Made by a program: the position numbers and the translations under genes
Assembly: GCA_030641535.1 (NCBI GenBank)
Contig: DAOWHG010000046.1
Span: forward strand, 1-8,456
Origin: Mycoplasmatota bacterium
Lineage (GTDB): Bacteria > Bacillota_I > Bacilli_A > Izemoplasmatales > Izemoplasmataceae
Direction of reading: 5' to 3'
Length of the DNA: 8,456 bases
Notes under the pieces: model-generated
What the model was told of the DNA's origin: nothing
Seen by the model: the letters and a program-made list of their open reading frames with translations, nothing else
Database searches by the model: none
Shown: positions 1-5,369 of the stretch, in pieces
Layout of the letters: every line of letters begins with the position of its first letter
Position numbering within the stretch: the first letter of the stretch is position 1

Positions 1-701
1 CTTTGAATAAGGATGAAGTAATTGGAATAGTTGTCCCAATTGAAAATTCTATTGATGGATCAATCACAGAAGTATTAGATAAATTAATAGAATCAGATTT
101 CCATATCAATAGAGAAATTGTTACAGATATTCAATTATCATTGATATCTAAAAGCCGTAATTTAAGTAAAATTAGATTTGTTATCTCTAATCCTCATGCA
201 TTAGCCGAGTGTAGGAAAACATTGATGAGTAAGCTGGGTAAATACAGAGAAATGACTTCTACTAGTACTTCAAGTGCTATAAAGAAGCTAGAGAAACAAG
301 ATGATACTTATGCAGCTATTGCTTCTAAACATGCAGCCTCTGATGATTTAAATATTTTATTAGATAATATCCGTGATAGTTTGTATAATTCAACTAGATT
401 TATCTTTATTACTAAGTCGCTAGAGGTTATAGGATTTCATAATAAAACTTCTATAGTATGTGCTTCAAAAGCTAATAAGCCAGGAGCACTATATGATATA
501 CTACACGAATTCGCAATTAGAAATATTGATTTAGCAAAAATAGAATCAAGACCGAGAAAAAGTGTGCTAGGAGAGTATCTGTTTTTTATAGATTTTTACG
601 GAAATATCGAAGATACTATCATAAAAGAAGCATTAGGAGTGCTTAAATATAAAACGAATATGTTGAGGATTTTAGGGTCTTATTATTCTAAGAGAAAATA
701 G
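1..701 (+). CDS. pheA: Prephenate dehydratase, 5'-partial
   Basis: This enzyme converts prephenate to phenylpyruvate by decarboxylation and dehydration, in cytoplasmic phenylalanine biosynthesis. The frame is open to the left edge. The TTG at base 3 is an internal Leu codon, not a start, because the family has about 45 more residues before the VPIENS block, which here lies at fragment residues 11-16. Counting from base 3, the catalytic domain shows PIENSIDGS, then SNPHALAEC (62-70), the STS segment (86-88) and the hallmark TRF motif (131-133) whose Thr is catalytic. A C-terminal ACT domain follows, with the GAL (161-163) and ESRP (181-184) motifs that bind phenylalanine in the family, so feedback inhibition is expected. 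There is no chorismate mutase domain in the visible part. The gene is monocistronic at its 3' side, since a terminator overlaps its TAG stop. Upstream partners lie outside the window. Confidence 0.95.
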   Translation, partial: LNKDEVIGIVVPIENSIDGSITEVLDKLIESDFHINREIVTDIQLSLISKSRNLSKIRFVISNPHALAECRKTLMSKLGKYREMTSTSTSSAIKKLEKQDDTYAAIASKHAASDDLNILLDNIRDSLYNSTRFIFITKSLEVIGFHNKTSIVCASKANKPGALYDILHEFAIRNIDLAKIESRPRKSVLGEYLFFIDFYGNIEDTIIKEALGVLKYKTNMLRILGSYYSKRK

Positions 702-727
702 AGTGAAAACATCACTCTATTTTATTT
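695..727 (+). terminator. Intrinsic terminator of pheA
   Basis: A perfect 11-bp stem (AAAATAGAGTG, 695-705, with CACTCTATTTT, 713-723) has a 7-nt loop and runs into an interrupted T tract, TTTTATTT (720-727). The stem contains the pheA stop codon at 699-701. The A-rich foot on the 5' side gives it some capacity in the opposite direction too. It separates pheA from the glucosidase unit. Confidence 0.8.
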
Positions 728-732
728 GTAAT

Positions 733-750
733 TAAATGGGTTCTCATTTA
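733..750. promoter_or_regulatory. Operator-like imperfect palindrome
   Basis: TAAATGGGTTCTCATTTA is an 18-bp dyad in which 7 of 9 base pairs match (perfect TAAATG/CATTTA outer arms). It overlaps the first four bases of the candidate -35 (747-752) of the alpha-glucosidase gene, a typical place for a repressor site. It lacks the central CG of the catabolite-repression cre consensus and of classic LacI/MalR-type operators, so the regulator family cannot be named. No regulator gene is in the window. The regulatory role is inferred from position and symmetry alone. Confidence 0.4.
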
Positions 751-775
751 CATAAATAGCCTTATATGGTATTCT
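747..775 (+). promoter_or_regulatory. Promoter of the glucosidase-esterase unit
   Basis: A -35 TTTACA (747-752, 5 of 6 to consensus) is followed after 17 bp by TATTCT (770-775, 4 of 6). A TG dinucleotide at 767-768 makes an extended -10. Transcription would start near 782, giving a leader of about 18 nt that includes the AAGGAG ribosome binding site (787-792). Confidence 0.55.
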
Positions 776-799
776 TTTAATGACATAAGGAGTGATTTC

Positions 800-2482
800 A
801 TGAAAAGACAATGGTGGCAAGATGCGATAATTTATCAAATATATTTAAGAAGCTTTAAGGATTCCAATAATGACGGTATTGGTGATTTTAAAGGTTTGAT
901 TAGTAAATTAGATTATTTAAGTGATTTAGGTATCACTGCCCTTTGGGTGTCTCCACATTATGAATCACCAATGGATGATAACGGATACGATATTTCTGAC
1001 TTCTTTAAAGTGAGTGAAGATTACGGAACATTGAAAGATGTTAAGGAGTTTATTAATGAAGCTCATAAAAAGAATATTAAAGTAATATTTGATCTTGTAT
1101 TGAACCATACATCAGATGAACATGAATGGTTTAAAGCAGCTAAAGATCCAGTTCATGTTGATCATCATAAATATCATGATTATTATATTTGGCAAAAACC
1201 TAAATATGATGAAGCAGGAAATAGACAAATGCCTACTCAGTGGTTATCGTGGTTTGGTGGACCTGTCTGGGAATACAATGATTTAACTGATGAATATTAT
1301 CTTCATATATTTAGTAAGAAAATGCCTGATTTAAATTGGCGTAATAACGACATGAAAAGAGATTTAAAAGATATAGCTAAATGGTGGATAAATCAAGGAG
1401 TAGATGGATTTAGAGTTGATGCATCTAATCATTTAGAGAAAAACTGGGACTTTCCTGAGGGGCATCCTGGGTATGAACACTTCTCTGGATTACCAATGCA
1501 TCACAAGTATTTAGAAGACTTTGGAATCGAAGTTTTTAAACCTAATAATGTAATGTCAATGGGTGAAGCAGGTAATGCAACAAAAGAAGAAGCTTTGAAA
1601 TATTGTGGGTTTGATAGTAATGAGTTTGATATGTTAATCCATTTCGGACATTGTTGGGCAGATCTTGATTTTTCAAATCAAGTTACTCCAGGTAAGTGGT
1701 CAAGTGGAAAAGTTAATGTTAGACATATAAAAAGTAGTTATGACAAATGGTTCAAAATGTTAAATGGTAATGGCTGGAATTTAATCTATTGGCACAATCA
1801 TGATCAACCTAGAGTGATAAGTCATTATGGTAATGACACTTCATATAGAGTCCAATCTGGGAAGATGCTAGCATATAGTTTATATTTGATGCCTGGAACT
1901 CCAATAATCTATCAAGGTGAAGAAATTGGAATGGTAAATGTTGATTACGAAAAACTAACTGACTTTCGAGATGTAGAAGTTTACACTGAATATAAAAACT
2001 TCATTCAAGCAGGAGCAACACATGAACTTGCAATGAATACTTTAAGAAATCGTTCAAGAGATAATGCAAGAACTCCTTTCCAATGGGATGAATCAAGCTA
2101 CGCTGGATTTAGTAAAGTAACTCCTTGGATAAAAGTAAATGATAACTATAAAAGTGTTAACCTTAATAGTCAAATGAATGATAGAAATTCAATATTTGAA
2201 ACTTATAAAGAATTAATTAAAATGAGAAAAGCAGAACAATTGAATGATGGAATTATTGAATTTATAGATATTGAAAACGAAGATGCATTTATTTATATAA
2301 ATGAAACAAGTAATGCGAAATTTCTAGTAATTTCAAACTTTAGAGAAAAAGAAATTACTGTGGACTTGAATATTGTAAATTCAGGTTATAGAAATATATT
2401 ATATAACTATAGTGAAAGAGAACTAGTTAATGTAATGAAGCTTCAACCATACGAAGCTTTAGTATATAAGATGACTAAATAG
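800..2482 (+). CDS. Alpha-glucosidase, GH13 (oligo-1,6-glucosidase/maltase type)
   Basis: A cytoplasmic retaining glycoside hydrolase of the GH13_31 type that releases glucose from short alpha-glucosides. It has 560 residues, the usual full length, and no signal peptide. The (beta/alpha)8 barrel begins at WWQDAIIYQIYLRSF. A metal-binding loop DSNNDGIGD is at 21-29. Region I is DLVLNH (98-103), region V is MPDLNW (175-180), region II is GFRVDA with nucleophile Asp207, region III is MGEAG with acid/base Glu256, and region IV is HNHDQPR (332-338) with transition-state Asp335. A beta-sandwich C domain takes up roughly the last 70 residues. The residue after the nucleophile is Ala208. Isomaltase-type enzymes usually have Val there, so a preference for alpha-1,4 bonds is inferred. 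The start is set by AAGGAG, 7 nt upstream. It is the first gene of a two-gene unit with the esterase. Trehalose-6-phosphate hydrolase and dextran glucosidase are related alternatives, not excluded but less likely. Confidence 0.93.
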   Translation: MKRQWWQDAIIYQIYLRSFKDSNNDGIGDFKGLISKLDYLSDLGITALWVSPHYESPMDDNGYDISDFFKVSEDYGTLKDVKEFINEAHKKNIKVIFDLVLNHTSDEHEWFKAAKDPVHVDHHKYHDYYIWQKPKYDEAGNRQMPTQWLSWFGGPVWEYNDLTDEYYLHIFSKKMPDLNWRNNDMKRDLKDIAKWWINQGVDGFRVDASNHLEKNWDFPEGHPGYEHFSGLPMHHKYLEDFGIEVFKPNNVMSMGEAGNATKEEALKYCGFDSNEFDMLIHFGHCWADLDFSNQVTPGKWSSGKVNVRHIKSSYDKWFKMLNGNGWNLIYWHNHDQPRVISHYGNDTSYRVQSGKMLAYSLYLMPGTPIIYQGEEIGMVNVDYEKLTDFRDVEVYTEYKNFIQAGATHELAMNTLRNRSRDNARTPFQWDESSYAGFSKVTPWIKVNDNYKSVNLNSQMNDRNSIFETYKELIKMRKAEQLNDGIIEFIDIENEDAFIYINETSNAKFLVISNFREKEITVDLNIVNSGYRNILYNYSERELVNVMKLQPYEALVYKMTK

Positions 2483-2486
2483 GGGG
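2481..2486 (+). promoter_or_regulatory. Ribosome binding site fused to upstream stop codon
   Basis: AGGGGG begins inside the TAG stop (2480-2482) of the alpha-glucosidase and lies 5 nt before the esterase ATG at 2492. This fixes the esterase start. It also suggests that ribosomes finishing the first gene help start the second (translational coupling, inferred). Confidence 0.75.
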
Positions 2487-2491
2487 AAAAA

Positions 2492-3262
2492 ATGAAAGAG
2501 TATAGCATTTTAATAATGTATTCAAAAGAATTAGAACGAGATGTAAAAGTATATATCTCATTACCAAAGAACTACTTCGAGACAGACGAACTATATCCTG
2601 TGTTATATGCGCACGATGGACAAGTTTTATTCAAGGACTACGATGATTATAATGGTGAAAGTTGGGGGATAATGGAAAAATATATGAATGATCCAGACTT
2701 ACCTGAACTAATAATTGTAGGAATTGCATCTGGTAAAACAAGAAATAATGAACTACTTCCTGTATCTGTTGAACGCAATAAAAGTGGTAAATTTTTCGGA
2801 GGAAAAGCAAGTGAGTATTTAGATTTTATTGTCAATAGACTAAAACCGATAATTAATAAAAAGTACAGAGTGCTTAAATCACCAGAAAATACAGGAATTA
2901 TAGGGATGTCGCTTGGAGGAGTATGTACAACTTATGCGGCAACTAAATATAGTGATCATTTTACAAGGTTTGGATGTTGTTCGACTGCGTTTCCTCCAGT
3001 GCGAAAAGAGATGGTGGAAATAGTGAAAAAATCAGATTTTTCTAATGTGAAAAAGATGTATTTAGACGTAGGGACAAAAGAATCTGAAAGTGAAAAAGGT
3101 AGTGAAGCTTATCTTGAGACTAATAAGGAAATGTATGGTATTTTAAAAGAAAAGCTTGATCCAGAAAGAATAAGATTTGAAATAATTGAAGGTGCTCAAC
3201 ACGATGAACCTGATTGGGCAGATAGATTTCCTGAAGTAATAAAGTATCTTTTTAAAGACTAA
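2492..3262 (+). CDS. Esterase-D-family alpha/beta hydrolase
   Basis: A 256-residue serine hydrolase of the putative esterase family that includes esterase D and the enterochelin-esterase catalytic domain (PF00756 type). The strand-loop YPVLYAHDGQVLF (35-47) is a family hallmark near the oxyanion hole. The nucleophile elbow is GMSLGG (138-143) with Ser140. The likely acid is Asp192 in YLDVGTKE, and the likely base is His237 in GAQHDEPDW. There is no signal peptide or membrane segment, so it should be cytoplasmic. Nothing in the sequence fixes the ester substrate. A siderophore role is unlikely without iron-uptake neighbours. Because it is only 9 nt downstream of, and probably coupled to, an alpha-glucosidase, removal of acyl groups from imported oligosaccharides is a reasonable inference. 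An S-formylglutathione hydrolase role is possible but less consistent with the neighbourhood. A strong terminator follows directly. Confidence 0.85.
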   Translation: MKEYSILIMYSKELERDVKVYISLPKNYFETDELYPVLYAHDGQVLFKDYDDYNGESWGIMEKYMNDPDLPELIIVGIASGKTRNNELLPVSVERNKSGKFFGGKASEYLDFIVNRLKPIINKKYRVLKSPENTGIIGMSLGGVCTTYAATKYSDHFTRFGCCSTAFPPVRKEMVEIVKKSDFSNVKKMYLDVGTKESESEKGSEAYLETNKEMYGILKEKLDPERIRFEIIEGAQHDEPDWADRFPEVIKYLFKD

Positions 3263-3290
3263 AACAATCTCGAATGAGATTGTTTTTTTA
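3261..3290 (+). terminator. Intrinsic terminator of the glucosidase-esterase unit
   Basis: A perfect 11-bp stem (AAAACAATCTC, 3261-3271, with GAGATTGTTTT, 3276-3286) has a tight GAAT loop and a run of seven Ts (3283-3289). The stem starts on the last two bases of the esterase TAA stop. The A-rich 5' foot could make it work in both directions. Confidence 0.93.
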
Positions 3291-3348
3291 TAATGTAAAG
3301 AATTAAATGGTCAATATAGATTTTGTGTGATAAATATAAAAATAATAG

Positions 3349-3385
3349 CTTGAAACTGGTTTGTAAAAAAAATAAATATTTCAAG
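3349..3385. repeat. Spaced inverted repeat upstream of nusB
   Basis: CTTGAAA (3349-3355) is exactly repeated in inverse as TTTCAAG (3379-3385), separated by 23 bp of A-rich sequence. Its right arm overlaps by 3 bp the left arm of the next dyad (3383-3406), so as RNA the two hairpins would compete at their edges. In sequence this AT-rich a 7-bp pair can arise by chance. A function is only inferred from position. Confidence 0.3.
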
Positions 3386-3406
3386 TAAAATCTAAGGATT
3401 TTGCTT
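3383..3406. promoter_or_regulatory. Dyad symmetry upstream of nusB
   Basis: Two 10-base arms, AAGTAAAATC (3383-3392) and GATTTTGCTT (3397-3406), flank a TAAG centre and match at 9 of 10 positions, with the odd pair a T-G wobble. It could be an operator, since its right end covers the weak -35 candidate at 3401-3406. If transcription starts further upstream, it would be a leader hairpin. It is not followed by a T run, so it is not a clear intrinsic terminator. Confidence 0.4.
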
Positions 3407-3428
3407 TGTATTTTCCTTATTATATGAT
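3401..3428 (+). promoter_or_regulatory. Probable promoter of the nusB operon
   Basis: A TATGAT -10 (3423-3428, 5 of 6 to consensus) has a poor -35, TTGCTT (3401-3406, 3 of 6), at 16 bp. An overlapping alternative is TTGTAT (3406-3411) with TATATT (3428-3433). Transcription would start about 3435-3440. A promoter is needed here because a strong terminator lies upstream and at least five genes follow, but the exact hexamers are uncertain in such AT-rich DNA. Confidence 0.45.
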
Positions 3429-3434
3429 ATATTT

Positions 3435-3450
3435 TAATATATATATATTA
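3435..3450. repeat. TA-rich perfect palindrome before the nusB ribosome binding site
   Basis: TAATATATATATATTA is a perfect 16-bp palindrome of mostly alternating TA. It ends 3 bp before the GAGGT ribosome binding site (3454-3458) of nusB. It lies at or just after the expected transcription start, so it may simply be easily melted DNA. As RNA it would form only a weak hairpin. Confidence 0.5.
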
Positions 3451-3466
3451 TACGAGGTAAAAGACT

Positions 3467-3859
3467 ATGGAAGAAAACAGCAATTTGAGTAGAAGAGAAC
3501 AAAGAGAAGAAATAATTAAAAAGTTATTTGAAATTGACATTAATAAAGAATTTTTGGATATTGATTCTAAATATGAGTATATTGTGGAATCTATTGAAGG
3601 TGTTTTAAGTAACTTGCACAAGATTGATGAGATAATTATCAATAATCTAGTGAATTGGAAAATAAATCGTTTATCTTTTGTAGATCGAGCGATTATTCGT
3701 TTCGCAGTATATGAGCTTTATTATGAAGACACAGCGGTTGAAATAGTGATTAATGAAGCACTTAATTTAACACGTAAATATTCTGATGAAGGCGATAATA
3801 AGATGGTTGGATTCACAAATAAAGTTTTAGACAATATAAAATTATATTTAAAGAAGTAG
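3467..3859 (+). CDS. nusB: Transcription antitermination factor NusB
   Basis: A small all-helical RNA-binding protein that joins NusE (ribosomal protein S10) on boxA RNA to prevent premature termination in rRNA operons. At 130 residues it has the family's normal length. The N-terminal basic helix carries SRREQREEIIKKLFEID (8-24), where many members have an R-x-x-A-R pattern. The best signature is in the second half: DRAIIRFAVYEL (73-84), INEA (95-98) followed by LTRKYSDE, and FTNKVLD (116-122), matching the family's FVNGVLD. The start is fixed by GAGGT, 8 nt upstream. It is the first gene of the operon, 7 bp ahead of xseA, the usual neighbourhood in low-GC Firmicutes. The more acidic, slightly divergent N terminus is the only unusual point. 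Confidence 0.93.
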   Translation: MEENSNLSRREQREEIIKKLFEIDINKEFLDIDSKYEYIVESIEGVLSNLHKIDEIIINNLVNWKINRLSFVDRAIIRFAVYELYYEDTAVEIVINEALNLTRKYSDEGDNKMVGFTNKVLDNIKLYLKK

Positions 3860-3866
3860 GGATATT

Positions 3867-5147
3867 ATGGTAGAAAAGGCGTATCTTAGTGTAACGGCTT
3901 TAACTAAATATATAAAATATAAATTTGATAATGACGCGCATTTAAAAAATGTGCTTTTAAAGGGAGAAATTTCTAATTTCAAACACCACTCAAGAGGACA
4001 TTTTTACTTTACTATTAAAGATAATAAATCACAGATTAGCGCAATTATGTTTGCCTCTAATTCTAATAAAGTAAAGTTTACTCCAGTTGATGGGATGAGC
4101 GTTTTAGTTGAAGGGTATATTTCAGTATTTGAGAGTAGTGGAAACTATCAAATATATGTTCATAAGATGAGTGAAGATGGTCTAGGTAATTTGTATTTAG
4201 CTTATGAGCAATTAAAGAAGAAACTATCAAATGAGGGATTATTTTCCGAAGAACATAAATTAACTATCCCAAGGTTTCCAAAAACGATAGCCGTTTTAAC
4301 TAGTCCAACAGGTGCTGCAGTACAAGATGTAATAAATATTGTTAATAGGAGATATCCTTTAGCTAAAATAATTGTTTATCCGACTTTAGTTCAAGGTGAA
4401 TACGCTAAAGATTCAATTGTAAAACAATTAGAAAAAGCGAATAAACAAAAATTAGTTGATGTAATTATTTTAGGTAGAGGTGGAGGAAGTATCGAAGATT
4501 TATGGCCTTTTAATGAAGAAGAAGTTGCTTATGCAATATATAATTCAAAGATACCTATTATTTCTAGTGTAGGACATGAAACTGATTTCACAATAAGTGA
4601 CTTTGTCGCCGATTTAAGAGCTCCTACTCCATCAGGTGGAGCAGAGTTGTCAGTTCCAAATCAAATAGAATTACTAAATTATTTAGATAGAATGAATAAT
4701 CAAAATAGAGTAAGTTTAAATCAACTTATGAAACATAAAATTGAAGTTCTTAAAAGGGTAGAGAGTTCATATGTTTTTAAAGACCCTTTAAGAGTTACAT
4801 TAAATAAATCAAAAAGATTAGATCACGCAATTGGCTTATTAGAATTACTTAATCCAATAAATAGATTGAAACAAAGTGAACTAGATTTAGAAAGAACTAC
4901 AAAAGGATTATATATTTATTTTGAAAGATATTTAGCTAAAAAAGAAAATAGTTATCTATTATCTATAAATAAATTAGAATTATTAAATCCATTATCAATA
5001 ATGAAAAAAGGATATTCGGTACTTAAGAAAAATGATGTTGTAATCAAGAGTATTGATGATGTAAATATAGACGATAACGTAGATATACTAGTAAATGATG
5101 GTGTGTTATGTGCAAACATCATTAGTAAGAGAAAGGGTGTAAAATAA
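3867..5147 (+). CDS. xseA: Exodeoxyribonuclease VII large subunit
   Basis: Catalytic subunit of exonuclease VII, which degrades single-stranded DNA from both ends to short oligonucleotides during repair, together with XseB. Its 426 residues fall in the normal range. The N-terminal OB-fold (about 4-105) binds single-stranded DNA and contains GEISNFKHHSRGHFYFTIKD (33-52). The catalytic domain starts near IAVLTSPTGAAVQDV (141-155) and has LGRGGGSIEDLWPFNEE (202-218) and SSVGHETDFTISD (233-245). Asp154, Arg204, His237 and Asp240 fall one residue before E. coli XseA residues 155, 205, 238 and 241, which are known to be essential. A long helical, coiled-coil region (about 262-380) that carries XseB follows, then the typical SIMKKGYSVL end. 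AGGGA (3858-3862) provides a rather close ribosome site, overlapping the nusB stop. The stop overlaps the xseB start as TAATG. Confidence 0.96.
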   Translation: MVEKAYLSVTALTKYIKYKFDNDAHLKNVLLKGEISNFKHHSRGHFYFTIKDNKSQISAIMFASNSNKVKFTPVDGMSVLVEGYISVFESSGNYQIYVHKMSEDGLGNLYLAYEQLKKKLSNEGLFSEEHKLTIPRFPKTIAVLTSPTGAAVQDVINIVNRRYPLAKIIVYPTLVQGEYAKDSIVKQLEKANKQKLVDVIILGRGGGSIEDLWPFNEEEVAYAIYNSKIPIISSVGHETDFTISDFVADLRAPTPSGGAELSVPNQIELLNYLDRMNNQNRVSLNQLMKHKIEVLKRVESSYVFKDPLRVTLNKSKRLDHAIGLLELLNPINRLKQSELDLERTTKGLYIYFERYLAKKENSYLLSINKLELLNPLSIMKKGYSVLKKNDVVIKSIDDVNIDDNVDILVNDGVLCANIISKRKGVK

Positions 5148-5356
5148 TGGCAGATAAGACTTTTGAACAAGCGTTAGTTGAGTTAGAAACTCTAGTTAAA
5201 GAATTAGAAAATGGCGAAATAGAATTAAATCAAGCTGTAAAGAAGTATAATGAAGGTATGAAGCTTAGTAAATATTGTCATGATTTACTGAAAGACGCTG
5301 AAGGGGTTATTGTTAAAATGATGAAAGATGATGAGTTAGTAGACTTTAAAGAATAA
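5147..5356 (+). CDS. xseB: Exodeoxyribonuclease VII small subunit
   Basis: Non-catalytic subunit of exonuclease VII; several copies pack as helical hairpins along the XseA helical region. At 69 residues it is close to the family norm. The sequence is two amphipathic helices: FEQALVELETLVKELENGEI (6-25) and the segment from LNQAVKKYNEGMKLSKYCHD onward, ending in LLKDAEGVI. This matches the conserved pattern of a Glu-rich first helix, a short ENGE turn and a Y-x-x-G second helix. The ATG shares its A with the xseA TAA stop, and AAGGG (5133-5137) sits 9 nt upstream inside xseA. Translation of the two subunits is therefore probably coupled, which would help keep XseB in step with XseA. dxs follows after 13 bp. 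Confidence 0.95.
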   Translation: MADKTFEQALVELETLVKELENGEIELNQAVKKYNEGMKLSKYCHDLLKDAEGVIVKMMKDDELVDFKE

Positions 5357-5369
5357 TCGAGGTGTTCTT

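Noticed and set aside
3..5. TTG at base 3 as the start codon of pheA
   Set aside because: The family has about 45 conserved residues before this point and the frame is open to the left edge, so this is an internal Leu codon.
760..790. CCTTAT (760-765) pairing with ATAAGG (785-790), which would hide the glucosidase ribosome site
   Set aside because: The likely transcription start near 782 leaves the left arm out of the mRNA, and a 6-bp pair at 19-nt spacing is expected by chance here.
2647..2835. Minus-strand open frame inside the esterase gene
   Set aside because: It lies fully antisense to a well-recognised gene, resembles no known protein and is short. The same applies to minus-strand frames at 3448-3642, 4952-5170, 7254-7454 and 7706-7942.
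3437..3449. TA dinucleotide run as a functional microsatellite
   Set aside because: Only a few TA units are present, and it sits in a promoter/leader where AT richness is normal. Phase variation cannot be argued from one copy of the sequence.
3291..3466. Small gene, tRNA or riboswitch in the intergenic region before nusB
   Set aside because: No start with a ribosome site and a sensible frame, no cloverleaf or T-box signature, and no conserved riboswitch core were seen. Only promoter-like and symmetric AT-rich elements are visible.
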